64,000 bases of DNA from JARRNJ01 sp037385045 (GTDB lineage: Bacteria > Pseudomonadota > Gammaproteobacteria > JASBUN01), in the NCBI GenBank assembly GCA_037385045.1, contig JARRNJ010000015.1, forward strand, positions 14,392 through 78,391. Reading direction: 5' to 3'. The notes under the pieces were generated by a model. The model searched no databases. It was given only the letters and a program-made list of their open reading frames with translations, and was not told the origin of the DNA. Position numbers and translations under genes: made by a program. This document shows, one piece after another, positions 38,435 through 47,597 of this stretch (the stretch's first letter is position 1; each line of letters opens with the position of its first letter).

Positions 38435-39196
38435 ATGTACAACACATGCCCGAAATGTGGCCACACCCGCCAACCCGGCGAAACCCCGGACAGCGCCACC
38501 TGCCCCGCCTGCGGGCTGGTGTTCGCCAAATGGATGAAACACCGGTTCCACGCCGGCGGACCGTCAGCGACCGACCGCACCGGCGTCGGGGGCCGCTGGC
38601 GCCGGCTCCGAAACACCCTGCTGATGCCCGCGCCCGACAGCGGGCGCCTGGAATGGAGCGGCCGGCTGCTGCTGTGGCTGTTGCTTGCCTGGCTGGGCTG
38701 GTTGACGCTGGTCAGCCGCCCCGAGGACATGGTGACCGGCTCACTGGCGGCGCCGCTTCAGATCCTGCACCGGATCGACCTGGTGTTCCACGAGGCCGGC
38801 CATGTGGTGTTTCGTCCCCTGGGAAATTTTCTGATGGTGCTCGGCGGATCCCTGCTGCAGGTCCTGTTGCCGGCAGTCGTGGCCGGCACCTTCCTGCTGC
38901 GGCACCACAACCCGTTCGGCGCCAGCGTCGGGTTGTGGTGGACCGGACAGAACCTAGCCGACGTGGCGGTATACATCGGCGACGCCCGCGCCTTGCGCCT
39001 GCCGCTGCTGGGTGGCGGCACCGGCGCCGACCGTCCCGGCATGCACGACTGGCACAATATCCTCGGCCGCCTCGGATGGCTCGACGACGACCGCGCGCTG
39101 GCCGGCGCGACCGACGTGCTGGGAATTACGCTCATCGGCGTGGCGCTGGCCTGGGGCGCAGCATTGCTCTGGCGCCATCACCAGGCGCTGCGCTAG
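38435..39196 (+). CDS. Zinc-ribbon membrane protein with HEAGH motif, putative zinc protease
   Basis: A 253-residue protein. Residues 1-32 form a zinc ribbon with two CxxC pairs (CPKCGHTR, CPACGLVF). A membrane segment lies at about 67-86 (LLLWLLLAWLGWLTLV), followed by FHEAGHVVF near residues 118-126, an HExxH-type zinc site set before hydrophobic helices. Further segments include MVLGGSLLQVLLPAVVAG and LGITLIGVALAWGAALLW. The layout resembles intramembrane metalloproteases, but the second metal-binding motif (NxxPxxxxDG) is not evident. It may be a protease or only structurally related. No good ribosome site before ATG 38435. Confidence 0.78.
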   Translation: MYNTCPKCGHTRQPGETPDSATCPACGLVFAKWMKHRFHAGGPSATDRTGVGGRWRRLRNTLLMPAPDSGRLEWSGRLLLWLLLAWLGWLTLVSRPEDMVTGSLAAPLQILHRIDLVFHEAGHVVFRPLGNFLMVLGGSLLQVLLPAVVAGTFLLRHHNPFGASVGLWWTGQNLADVAVYIGDARALRLPLLGGGTGADRPGMHDWHNILGRLGWLDDDRALAGATDVLGITLIGVALAWGAALLWRHHQALR

Positions 39197-39229
39197 CCCC
39201 AACGCGCACCGGTGCCGCGACCGCGGCCG

Positions 39230-40606
39230 CTAGTCCGTGATGTGCGGCCCGCGCACCGCCGGCAGTTCCAGTTCCACACACAAGCCCCCGTCCGGGCGGT
39301 TGTATGCCCGTACGCTGCCGCCGTGCGCCTCAATGGCCCGCCGGGCAATGGCGAGCCCCAGGCCGTAACCCCGCGGCGGCGTCTCCGATCCTGCGGCGTC
39401 GAGGCGTACGAACGGCTCGAACAGCTGCGTCAGCGACCCCTCGGCGACGCCGGGACCCCGATCGCACACCGACACCCGCAACCGCAAGCGGTCCGGCGCG
39501 CTGTCGGCGGAAACCTCCACCGTGGTGCCGGCGGCGGTGTAGGCGACGCCGTTGCGCACAACGTTTTCCAGCGCCCGGTGCAGCAGTTCCGCCCGACCCC
39601 GCACCACCAGCTCCGGCGCCGCTGTCAGCTGCACATCGCGATCCTGGCTCTGGGCCTCGAACCGGGCATCATCGACGATATCCTGCAGCAGCGCGCGCAC
39701 GTCAACCTGCTCTTCGGGCCCCTGCACAACGCCGGCCTCCAGGCGTGACAGGGTCAGCAACTGCCCGACCAGTTCGTCGAGGCGCTCGCTTTCGCGCTCA
39801 ATGCGCTGCAATGCGGCGTCGATTTTGGCGGGCTGCTGCCGGGCCAGGCCGACAGCCACCTGCAGGCGCGCCAACGGCGAGCGCAGCTCGTGGGAAACGT
39901 CGTGCAACAGCCGTTTCTGGGCGCCGACCAGCGCCTGCAGCCGTGCGGCCATATGGTCGAAGTCCCGCCCGAGGTCGCCGATTTCGTCGCGACGGCGTCC
40001 GAGCACGGGCATGACGCGCGTATCCAGCACCCCGTCGGCCAGTTGCCGGCTGGCGCTGCGCACGTGGCGCAGCGGCCGGGTGAGATACCAAGCGAGCCCC
40101 GCGCTGAACAACAACCCCGCGAGCGATGCGATGAGCAGTCGCAGTGCCAGCGGGTCCAGGGGCAGGCGATGGTGCTCAAAGCGGTGCTCCCCGGACAGCA
40201 CCTCGGCGGGCACGAACAACACGTAGGACCGGCCGTCACGCGCCTGCACACGGCGCACGCCCGCAACTTGCCCCTGCCCGCTCAGCAACGTGCGCGCACG
40301 GGACAAGGCAGCGGCCGGAACCGGGCGGTGCAACACGTCCCGACCCGCCGCATCCACCACGTATACGGGCAGGCCGCGCCGCCTGGACCATTCCCGGGCC
40401 AGTTCCCGCAGTGCTGGAACGCCGCCGTAATGCAGGGTCACCGCCACCAGGGCGACATTGCGCTGCGCCCGCGGACCGCCCGCCAACTCGGTCATCTCCG
40501 CCAGGCGCTGCTGGTTGTGGATATAAAACACCACCCCGACCGCGGCGCCCATCAGCACCTGGGTCAGCCAGAAGGCGAGGAAGATCTTCCAGAACAGACG
40601 CCCCAT
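39230..40606 (-). CDS. cpxA: Envelope stress sensor histidine kinase, CpxA-like
   Basis: A 458-residue membrane kinase. Two membrane segments (about residues 6-28 and 155-178) flank a periplasmic domain. HAMP follows, then the HisKA box DVSHELRSPLARLQ and an ATPase domain with NVVRNGVAYT, DRGPGVAEG and GYGLGLAIARR. ATG 40606 lies six bases after the cpxR stop; a TTG at 40615 that overlaps the cpxR stop (TTGA) is an alternative start. Pairing with CpxR, and the divergent cpxP-like gene with CpxR-type sites between, support the name. Confidence 0.88.
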   Translation of the reverse strand: MGRLFWKIFLAFWLTQVLMGAAVGVVFYIHNQQRLAEMTELAGGPRAQRNVALVAVTLHYGGVPALRELAREWSRRRGLPVYVVDAAGRDVLHRPVPAAALSRARTLLSGQGQVAGVRRVQARDGRSYVLFVPAEVLSGEHRFEHHRLPLDPLALRLLIASLAGLLFSAGLAWYLTRPLRHVRSASRQLADGVLDTRVMPVLGRRRDEIGDLGRDFDHMAARLQALVGAQKRLLHDVSHELRSPLARLQVAVGLARQQPAKIDAALQRIERESERLDELVGQLLTLSRLEAGVVQGPEEQVDVRALLQDIVDDARFEAQSQDRDVQLTAAPELVVRGRAELLHRALENVVRNGVAYTAAGTTVEVSADSAPDRLRLRVSVCDRGPGVAEGSLTQLFEPFVRLDAAGSETPPRGYGLGLAIARRAIEAHGGSVRAYNRPDGGLCVELELPAVRGPHITD

Positions 40607-40611
40607 CGGAA

Positions 40612-41301
40612 TCAACCGGCGATCAGCTGGTAACCGACACCGCGCACCGTCTGGATCGGCGAACGGCCGTCGGGGAGGTCGCCCAACTTGCGGCGCAGAT
40701 TGCTCACGTGCATGTCGATACTGCGATCGTAGCGGGCCAGCGGACGCCCCAGTCCCTGCTCCGAGAGTTCGTTCTTGGTCACCACCCGTCCCGCCGCTCG
40801 CGCCAGGGCTTCCAGCAGGTTGAATTCGGTGCTGGTCAGCTCCAACGCTTCACCGTGCCAGAGCACCGTGCGGTCGGAAGATCGCACGGTGAGATCACCC
40901 ACCCGCACCGAGCCCGCGGCCGGGTTGTCGTTGGCCCCGGCGCCGGTGCGCCTCAGGATCGCGCGCAGGCGGGCCACCAACTCGCGTGGATTGCAGGGCT
41001 TGGGCAGATAGTCATCGGCACCCAGCTCGAGCCCGATAATGCGATCCACGTCGTCGCCCTTGGCCGTGAGCATCAGCACCGGCGTGCGGGTTGCGCGGCG
41101 GATCTGCTGCAGGGTCTCCAGTCCGTTGCGGATCGGCAGCATGATATCGAGCACAATGACGTCATAATCGCCTTCCAGCGCGCGGCGCTCTCCCTGCGCT
41201 CCGTCGTGCACCATATCCACCTCGAAGCCTTCGGGGGCCAGGTACTCGGCCAGCATCTGGCATAGCTCCACGTCGTCATCGACCAGCAATACGCGACTCA
41301 T
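40612..41301 (-). CDS. cpxR: Response regulator, CpxR-like
   Basis: A 229-residue OmpR-family transcription factor. The receiver has VLLVDDD, phospho-acceptor VLDIMLP near residue 51 and LELGADDYLPKP, very close to E. coli CpxR in this part. The C-terminal winged helix has ELTSTEFNLLEALARAAGRV and VHVSNLRRKLG-like sequence. ATG 41301 with GGAGG just upstream is chosen over GTG 41313. It would bind the repeated (T/C)TTAC sites at 41372-41407 and control its own operon and the divergent cpxP gene. Confidence 0.93.
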   Translation of the reverse strand: MSRVLLVDDDVELCQMLAEYLAPEGFEVDMVHDGAQGERRALEGDYDVIVLDIMLPIRNGLETLQQIRRATRTPVLMLTAKGDDVDRIIGLELGADDYLPKPCNPRELVARLRAILRRTGAGANDNPAAGSVRVGDLTVRSSDRTVLWHGEALELTSTEFNLLEALARAAGRVVTKNELSEQGLGRPLARYDRSIDMHVSNLRRKLGDLPDGRSPIQTVRGVGYQLIAG

Positions 41302-41371
41302 GAACCTCCACACCCCGTGTTGTCGTTTCCATGCCGCGATGTTGCCACAACCGCGCCGGCACCGGGCAGGG

Positions 41372-41407
41372 TTTACCGGTTTTTACACAGCCTTACCCGT
41401 GCCTTAC
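41372..41407 (-). promoter_or_regulatory. Four phased CpxR half-sites between cpxR and cpxP
   Basis: The plus strand reads TTTAC (41372), TTTAC (41382), CTTAC (41392) and CTTAC (41403). On the minus strand the first pair is GTAAA-N5-GTAAA, an exact match to the known CpxR box; the other two are GTAAG. Starts are spaced 10, 10 and 11 bases, one helical turn each, placing all on the same DNA face. Location between divergent cpxR and cpxP fits autoregulation. Confidence 0.85.
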
Positions 41408-41556
41408 CCACGTTTGCAGCGGCGCCCGACATACTCTTCCCTGCACGATGCACCGAAAGCTGCCGGACACGTCCACGGCGCCGGGAGCACATTTTTCGGG
41501 CCCCATGCCGCGGACGACCGTGGCAACCGCCCAAACACGCAAACGAGGAGCAAACC

Positions 41557-42060
41557 ATGAAAAAGCGCAACATCGTTCTCACCACCGTTCTGGCCGGGAG
41601 CGTACTGACCCTTGCCGTCACCGGCGTGGTCACCGCCAGCCCGCGTGGCGACTGCGGCCAGGGCTTCGCGGCACCGCGCAGCGCCATGTTTCATGGCGGC
41701 GGCCGACACGGCCACGGCATGGGTCTGCTCGCGCGGCGTCTGAACCTGACCCAGGCGCAGCGCGACAAGATCTTCAAGATCCGGTACGACGCGCAGCCGG
41801 CCATGCGCGACAAGATGAAGGCGTTGCGCCAGTCGCGCCTCGCCCTTCGTGACGCGGCCACCAGTGACACCTACAATGCCGAGCAGGTGCACAAACTGGC
41901 GCAGGCACAGGCCAACGTCATGGCTGACCTGATCGCCATGCGCACTGAAATACGCAACCGCGTCTACCACGTACTGACTCCCGACCAGCAGGCTCAGATC
42001 AAGCAGTGGCGCCAAAACGGCCCGCGCCGCGGCTTCGGCCCGGGATTCGGGCGGCAGTAG
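41557..42060 (+). CDS. cpxP: Periplasmic CpxP/Spy-like protein
   Basis: A 167-residue exported protein. Signal peptide residues 1-27 (LAVTGVVTAS), then a His/Gly-rich stretch (FHGGGRHGHGMG) and a helical body with two LTxxQ motifs: LNLTQAQRDKI and LTPDQQAQI. This family includes CpxP, which restrains CpxA and binds misfolded proteins, and Spy, a chaperone. ACGAGGAGC precedes ATG 41557. The His/Gly-rich segment may bind metal. Transcribed away from cpxRA. Confidence 0.88.
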   Translation: MKKRNIVLTTVLAGSVLTLAVTGVVTASPRGDCGQGFAAPRSAMFHGGGRHGHGMGLLARRLNLTQAQRDKIFKIRYDAQPAMRDKMKALRQSRLALRDAATSDTYNAEQVHKLAQAQANVMADLIAMRTEIRNRVYHVLTPDQQAQIKQWRQNGPRRGFGPGFGRQ

Positions 42061-42068
42061 TCCGACAC

Positions 42069-42104
42069 CGGCGGTGGCGCGGCATCGCGCCCGCGCCACC
42101 GCCG
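42069..42104 (+). terminator. Strong hairpin after cpxP
   Basis: A perfect 14-bp GC-rich stem (42069-42082 with 42091-42104) and an 8-base loop begin eight bases after the cpxP stop. No T-run follows, so it may act with Rho or protect the 3' end. Confidence 0.5.
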
Positions 42105-42603
42105 ACCCTGCACCGCGCACTCCGGCGTCGGCCGCCGACTCTGTGCACCACAACGAGACTGTGGCGCATTTGCGGCGGGGCGGCGTTTTCCCGTACCATC
42201 GGTGCGGAGAAAGGGAAAGCGGAGCAGCAGGTGGCCACCAATTTCCCTGGTCGAAGGATTTGCGTATCCGCACCTGCTCCCGGCCGAGATTTCAATCTGC
42301 CGTATCGCCCGCCCAACGCGTTCTTTTCGCGGATTCTGTGCGCCGGCTCGCCCACGCTGGATTGGAGAACCCGTAAAGCGTCTCGGAACCGGTCGGGGAC
42401 GCGGTCTGCGCTGCAATGCCTGAAATCCGGATTCGGGGAACGGGGATGCCGGCGGCGATGCCGGGTCCGGTGGATGCCATCGAATGGCTGTGGGTGGCCG
42501 ACAAGCTGCCTCGGCGCGCCATGGCACTTTCGACTACGCCGTGGGCGTCATCTGATTTACAATAGCGCCCTGCCGGCGCACCTGCTGTTAACGTGACTCT
42601 GCC
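42105..42603. other. Intergenic region, no supported gene
   Basis: About 500 bases between the hairpin after cpxP and the next gene. Frames are open on both strands, including a small plus-strand one from ATG 42418, but none has a ribosome site or recognisable protein. GTCATCTGATTTACAATAGC near 42548 contains TACAAT, a good -10 candidate for the gene at 42604. Confidence 0.45.
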
Positions 42604-43296
42604 ATGAAACGATTCGTCACCGTCCTGATCCTTATCGTTGCCGCAATTACCGTGCTGGCGTTCTTGCCTGGAAACAATCGCCACCGCGGCCCTATCAAGG
42701 ACCTGCCGTGGCAGATCCAGCTGCTGCCGAACGGCGGCTCCCGCGTATTCGGGCTCACCCTGGACCACAGCACCCTGGCCGACGCGCGCAGGCACTTCGG
42801 CGACGACATGGAGCTGGCCGTCATTGCGGGCCATGGCGAGAAGGGATCGTTGGAGGCTTACTACCACGAGGTAAATGCCGGCGTGCTCACCGGGAAAATG
42901 GTACTGGCCACCTCGGTCGATGCGGCGACGCTCGCACAGTTGAAACGCAACGCAGCCAAGACCGAGGTGATGGATACTGGCGCGATGAAGTACGTAGTCA
43001 GCAACGAAGACCGGCCGCGCGCCTACGACGCCCCCATTACCTCCATCACCTTCATTCCGTCGGTGAACCTGGATGAGAAAATCGCCCAGAGACGGTTCGG
43101 CACCCCCGCCAGCCGCATATCCGGCGGCAAATACTCCGTGCACTTGCTGTATCCGGACAAGGGAGTCGACCTTATTCTCACCGACAAGGGCAAGGATATC
43201 CTCCAGTACGTCGCGCCGCGGCACTTCGACCGCTTGCGCAAACCGCTGGAACACGCCATGGAAATCAGGCGCAACACACCCCAGCCGGCCAAGTAA
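42604..43296 (+). CDS. Membrane-anchored or exported protein of unknown function
   Basis: A 230-residue protein. Residues 1-21 are a hydrophobic N-terminus (FVTVLILIVAAITVLAFL) without a clear cleavage site, suggesting a single anchor. The body has strand-rich sequence (GGSRVFGLTLDHSTLADARR, ITSITFIPSVNLDEKIAQRRFG, KYSVHLLYPDKGVDLIL). FG-containing repeats of this type occur in small periplasmic recognition domains, but no family is named. Convergent with the M48 peptidase gene, 27 bases apart. Confidence 0.75.
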   Translation: MKRFVTVLILIVAAITVLAFLPGNNRHRGPIKDLPWQIQLLPNGGSRVFGLTLDHSTLADARRHFGDDMELAVIAGHGEKGSLEAYYHEVNAGVLTGKMVLATSVDAATLAQLKRNAAKTEVMDTGAMKYVVSNEDRPRAYDAPITSITFIPSVNLDEKIAQRRFGTPASRISGGKYSVHLLYPDKGVDLILTDKGKDILQYVAPRHFDRLRKPLEHAMEIRRNTPQPAK

Positions 43297-43323
43297 CAGC
43301 GTCTCCGAGGCCCCCGCTTCGCA

Positions 43324-44127
43324 CTACTGAAAGTCCCGCGCCGGCACGGATACCTGCGCCGCTGCCGCCGAGCGCAACGCCTTCGCCTCAGCCACATAGC
43401 CCATCACGGCCTTCAAGCGCGCCCGGTCCGGCATGTGGGTGGCGAACATCGAGCGGCGCTGCCCCCGGTCTTCACGCACCAACTTGCGATAGAAACCCAC
43501 GGCAGCTTTTGGCGGGTAGCCCGAAGCCGCGAGCAGATACACCCCGATATGATCGGCCTCGCCTTCCTGCAGCTCCGACAGTGGCATCAGGCTGAGGTAC
43601 ACGGCAATATCCGAGCCCATCTCCGCGCTCGCCTCCGCCACGGTGTAGGGATAGCGGGGATGGCGCAGCTGCACCTCGGAGAGCTGCTCCCGCACATGTT
43701 CGGCCAGCGCGTGGGCGATCTCGTGGGCCAGCACCATGGCCAGCTCACCGTCGGTCAGGCGGTACTTGCGGATGAAATGCGAACCGATGAGCAGCTTGCC
43801 GCCCGCCATGCTGAAGGCGTTGACGTCATCGGCATCACTGACGTGCACTTCCCAGTGCCATTGATAGGCTTCGTACTTGAGCTGCTCGGCGTGGCGAACA
43901 AGGCGCTTGGTGACGCGGCGCACCCGCGCCACGAGTGCCGGATCCGTGTCGATAAGGCCCCGGCGCTTCTGCTTGGCGAGGAGCTTGTGATACGCCGCAG
44001 CGGCGTAATCGTTGACCTCGTAAGGGGTGAAGGTCATATCCTGGTGGCGGCCGGTAACCGGCACCTGGTCGGCCCAGGCCGGAATCGCCGTCACGATCAG
44101 CACCACGAGCACCATCAGGTGATTCAT
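43324..44127 (-). CDS. M48 family zinc metallopeptidase, exported
   Basis: A 267-residue periplasmic peptidase. Signal peptide residues 1-19 (VLIVTAIPAWA). The zinc site is HEIAH near residue 135 with the third ligand in EGEADHIGVYL. NAFSMAGGKLLIGS precedes it, as in M48 enzymes of the LoiP/BepA/YcaL kind. It lacks the TPR domain of BepA, so it is closer to LoiP-type proteases, which act on outer-membrane proteins. A lipobox Cys is not seen. Confidence 0.9.
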   Translation of the reverse strand: MNHLMVLVVLIVTAIPAWADQVPVTGRHQDMTFTPYEVNDYAAAAYHKLLAKQKRRGLIDTDPALVARVRRVTKRLVRHAEQLKYEAYQWHWEVHVSDADDVNAFSMAGGKLLIGSHFIRKYRLTDGELAMVLAHEIAHALAEHVREQLSEVQLRHPRYPYTVAEASAEMGSDIAVYLSLMPLSELQEGEADHIGVYLLAASGYPPKAAVGFYRKLVREDRGQRRSMFATHMPDRARLKAVMGYVAEAKALRSAAAAQVSVPARDFQ

Positions 44128-44423
44128 AGCAGCCCCCCGCCGCGATGAGACCGGCCGGCGCGCGTCGCGCCGTTAGCATATTCGTGTTACAGAATTATTG
44201 CGGCCTTTCAATCAGTCTAGCGCAACTGGGCGTTTGCGCGAATTGCCGCTCCGCGCAAACGCGGCCGCAATGCGGTTGAGACCGACGTCCCGCCAAACCG
44301 CGGTCCGGCACCGGGAGGCGGGCGGGGGTCTGCGTCACGCACCGTGCGAGGCGTCATTGCGCCGCGCGCAACGGCTGTTTACGATAACTGCCCCAACCCC
44401 ATTAACCCCGTGAAGGACTGCCG

Positions 44424-45248
44424 ATGAGCGCATTGCCGCTGCTGCTGCTTGCCGTACTCCAGGGCGTCAGCGAGCTGTTTCCCATCAGCAGCCTGGGCCA
44501 CAGCGTACTGATTCCGGCGCTGCTGCACTGGCCCATCGACCGGGAGGCATCCTGGTTCCTGCCCTTCATCGTCGTGCTGCATCTGGGCACGGCGGCCGCC
44601 CTGCTGATCTACTTCCGGCGTGACTGGCTGCAGCTGCTGCGCGGCGTCTGGCGCGCCCGCGGCGGCACCGGTCTGCCCGAAGCGCGGGTGTTCTGGCTGT
44701 TGGTGGTGGCGACGGTACCGGCCGGCCTGCTCGGCCTGCTGCTGGAGCACCGCATCCGGCAGCTGTTCGGCGGCTACACCATCGTGGCCGTGTTTCTGGC
44801 GCTCAACGGCTTGCTGCTGATGTGGGGCGACCGGCTCAAACACCGCCAGGCCGCGCAGACGCTCGAAGGATTGAGCTGGGCCAAGGCGGTGGGCGTGGGC
44901 CTGGCCCAGGCACTGGCATTGATTCCCGGGGTTTCCCGCTCGGGCGCCAGCCTGGTCGCCGGGTTGGCGGCCGGCTTGGAATATGACGCGGCGGCGCGGC
45001 TGTCGTTTCTGCTGGCCACCCCCATTATCGGCGCCGCCGGCATGTTGGAAGTGCCGAAGCTGCTCCAGGGATCCGCGGGCGCGCCCCTGGGCCTGATCTT
45101 CGCCGGCGGGATACTGGCCGGCCTGTTCGCCTACCTCAGCACCTGGTTCCTGATGCGCTGGTTCTCCGGACACGAAGTCAAGGCGCTGCGGCCGTTCGGG
45201 ATCTACTGCCTGGCGCTGGGCCTCGGCGCGCTGGCACTGCACCTCTGA
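44424..45248 (+). CDS. uppP: Undecaprenyl-diphosphate phosphatase
   Basis: A 274-residue inner-membrane enzyme that recycles the lipid carrier of cell-wall and polysaccharide synthesis. The two catalytic motifs are QGVSELFPISSLGH (residues 14-27) and PGVSRSGAS (about 171-179). About eight membrane segments are visible. The upstream 296 bases hold no gene. Confidence 0.95.
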   Translation: MSALPLLLLAVLQGVSELFPISSLGHSVLIPALLHWPIDREASWFLPFIVVLHLGTAAALLIYFRRDWLQLLRGVWRARGGTGLPEARVFWLLVVATVPAGLLGLLLEHRIRQLFGGYTIVAVFLALNGLLLMWGDRLKHRQAAQTLEGLSWAKAVGVGLAQALALIPGVSRSGASLVAGLAAGLEYDAAARLSFLLATPIIGAAGMLEVPKLLQGSAGAPLGLIFAGGILAGLFAYLSTWFLMRWFSGHEVKALRPFGIYCLALGLGALALHL

Positions 45249-45378
45249 GTCGCGCAGCCGGCCGGGACCGCGGCACGGCACGGCCATCGAAATGTATAGC
45301 GCGGCGCCGGATCTTGGGGTATGCTCTGTCCCACTGCAGCTTGTGGCAGTGGAAGTTTCGGTCGATCCTTACTGGTTT

Positions 45379-45453
45379 CCCTCCTGAACACCTTTATCAC
45401 AGCCTGCACGTAAAACCATTTGTTCTTCGTTTATTTTTGAAAGGTAAATCCCA
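45379..45453 (+). promoter_or_regulatory. Leader of the intact csp gene
   Basis: CTCCTGAACACC..AGCCTGCA resembles the leader at 28442-28514 before the broken copy. A weak GAAAGG lies before the start codon. Leaders of this length in csp genes act as RNA thermosensors; the role here is inferred from similarity of the two copies. Confidence 0.5.
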
Positions 45454-45657
45454 ATGACCACAGGTACTGTGAAATGGTTCAACGAGTCCAAGGGCTTCGG
45501 CTTCATCAGCCAGGACCAGGGCGGTGACGACGTCTTCGTGCACTTCAGCGCGATCCAGGGCGGCGGCTTCAAGACGCTGGCCGAGGGCCAAAAGGTTACG
45601 TTCAACGTCGAGAACGGCCCCAAGGGACCGCAGGCTTCCAACGTGGTGGCCGTCTGA
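45454..45657 (+). CDS. Cold-shock protein, CspA family
   Basis: A 67-residue nucleic-acid chaperone. RNP1 is KGFGFI and RNP2 is VFVHFS, inside VKWFNESKGFGFISQD and GGDDVFVHFSAI, followed by LAEGQKVTF and GPKGPQASNVV. Length and sequence are those of a complete single-domain Csp. Own leader and terminator make it a separate transcript. Intact paralogue of the deleted copy at 28515. Confidence 0.97.
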   Translation: MTTGTVKWFNESKGFGFISQDQGGDDVFVHFSAIQGGGFKTLAEGQKVTFNVENGPKGPQASNVVAV

Positions 45658-45687
45658 ACGACGCCTCACGACCCAGCCTGAATCCGG

Positions 45688-45716
45688 GAACCCCGCCTTG
45701 CGCGGGGTTCTTTTTT
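45688..45716 (+). terminator. Terminator of csp
   Basis: A perfect 9-bp stem (GAACCCCGC / GCGGGGTTC) with a 5-base loop, followed by six T. It begins 31 bases after the csp stop codon. Confidence 0.92.
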
Positions 45717-45771
45717 GCGCCCGTCGTTCCGCACGCCGATACCCGGCCTAGGCGGGCCGGCGCCGGTCCGG

Positions 45772-46338
45772 CTAGGCCGGGTCGTGCGGCCGCAGGAATA
45801 TGGCGCCGAACACATTGCTGCCCCGCACCTGGTGCACGACGGCGAAGACCACGTGACCGATCCAATACGCCCACGCGAACTGGGCCAGGAACCGGTGCAG
45901 CAGCGAGAACGCGGTGAACGCGCCGTAGTCGGTCGATCCCGTATGCCCGGCGGGAATCACCACGAAAACCAGCACGCCGGTCACCGCCATACCGGTCATG
46001 GCCAGCAACCCCAACCCGTGCACGAACCCCGACAGACCCACCCTGCGGCCGCGCTCCGGCAATTGTCCGTGCAACAGCCCCGCAAGCTCTGCGCGCACGC
46101 GCGCCAGACCGGAGCGGTTCCACGGGAACAGGATCCGCCCCTCACGGTCGGTGTAAATCCACATCCATTCCACCAGAATGACGACGCTGGCGATCAGACC
46201 AACCACCTCGTGCACATGGAAATACAACCGCGTCTGCGGTGAAGCGACAAACAGACCGCCGAAAAGCTGAAACGTGAGGGTGATCGCCAGCGCCCAGTGC
46301 ATCAGGCGCGTGACCGGCTTCCAGTCGGGATCGGACAT
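45772..46338 (-). CDS. Cytochrome b561-like membrane protein
   Basis: A 188-residue protein with four membrane segments and His residues placed for two b-haems: RLMHWALAITL, YFHVHEVVGLIA, FVHGLGLLAM and WIGHVVFAVVHQ. This is the pattern of b561 or hydrogenase-type cytochrome b subunits that pass electrons between quinol and a partner. AAGGAGG before ATG 46338 fixes the start; an upstream Met at 46428 is rejected. No partner enzyme is nearby, so its electron donor is unknown. Confidence 0.88.
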   Translation of the reverse strand: MSDPDWKPVTRLMHWALAITLTFQLFGGLFVASPQTRLYFHVHEVVGLIASVVILVEWMWIYTDREGRILFPWNRSGLARVRAELAGLLHGQLPERGRRVGLSGFVHGLGLLAMTGMAVTGVLVFVVIPAGHTGSTDYGAFTAFSLLHRFLAQFAWAYWIGHVVFAVVHQVRGSNVFGAIFLRPHDPA

Positions 46339-46523
46339 AGCGGACCTCCTTGGCTGCAGGTGCATCGGAGCCCTGCGGGAAACGGAGCGCCCGGCCCGAT
46401 GAGTCCAAACCTCTGACAACAACGCCAACGGCCGGTGCTGTTTGCTGTTATGACACCGCCGGGCGCCGTGGGTTCAGACCCTGGGCGGTGCGCCGGCCGG
46501 CAACCGCGGCGCCTGGAGCCGGA

Positions 46524-47446
46524 TCAGCGTTCTGACGTGCGCGAGTCGGCCGGCTGCGGGGTACCGGCGCCGTCGACAGGCGGCAGCGTCGGCGCGGCGC
46601 GGGCGGCGTGTGACTCGAACATCGCAGCGCCGACGATGACCACACCGCCAGCGGTGGTCGCGATTCCCGGCCATTCACCCAACAGCAGCGCGGCGAACAG
46701 GCTCGCGTACAGTACTTGCAGGCAGGCAATCAGACTTGCCGTCGCCGCCCTCAAATGCAGCAGGCCGTGGGCGAACAGGGTGTGCGGCAGCGCCGTGAAT
46801 GCCACACCCAGCAACAGCAGCTGCAGCCACTGGCCGCCGGTCACTTGCGCCAATGCCGGGCCGCCCCAGGGCAGCAGCACACACAGCGCCACCAGCGTTT
46901 GATAGAACAGCGCACGCCGGGCCGGATAGTGGCCGAAATAGCGCCGCTGGATGATGTTGCGTAGCGCAAACAGGACGACCGACAGCACGCCCCACAGCAC
47001 ACCCTGACTGGCAGCGTTGCCAAAGGGATCGAACGACACCAGCAGATAGACGCCGACCAGCACCACCAACGCACTGATCACGTCCCGCGACTTTGGCCGC
47101 TCGCCGTGAAACAGGGCCTCGATGAATGCGGTGACAATCGGGAAGGTATGCAGGGCAATCACGCCCACCGCCACCGAGGAAACCTGCATGGCGTAGAAAT
47201 AGGTAACCCAATGGGCGGCCAGCAGCACGCCCAGAAGCAGCGCGACACCGTAGTCACGCATGGTTTCCAACCGTACGGGCTCACCCAGCCAACGGATGAA
47301 CAGCCAAAAATTACCGCCGCGTAGCCGCTGCGAATAGGCGTGATCTCCAGTGCCGGCAGGACCACTGTCTTTGAAAACAACGCCGTCACGCCGAACAGCA
47401 CAGCGCTGGCGTGCACGGCTGCCAACCCTTCGTACGAACGGTTCAT
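46524..47446 (-). pseudogene. DMT/EamA-family transporter gene with one-base frameshift
   Basis: Reading from ATG 47446 (with GGAG upstream) gives a normal EamA N-terminus: LAAVHASAVLFGVTALFSKT and a second segment up to YAAVIF. At a run of five A on the plus strand (47306-47310) the frame breaks; restoring one base gives LFIRWLGEPVRLETMRDYG and then about eight more membrane segments to 46524 (VALLLGVLLAAHWVTYFYAM, YPARRALFYQTLVALCVLL). Ten segments in all match an intact drug/metabolite transporter of about 307 residues. The homopolymer site means a sequencing error is possible; otherwise it is a recent pseudogene. Confidence 0.85.
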
Positions 47447-47597
47447 GGACTCCGGTCCCGGCAAAATGGCGCCATTGGAAACCAGGGATGGGACAACGGA
47501 AGCGCCCGGGCAGACACCGGAAAACGGCTGTCGAATGGACGGCGCCCGGTCCGGGGCGGGCGCACCGCGACGGCGCCCCGCACCGGACGCTCGTGAC

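Noticed and set aside
42418..42567. Small ORF between cpxP and the next gene
   Set aside because: No ribosome site and nothing familiar; both strands are equally open here.
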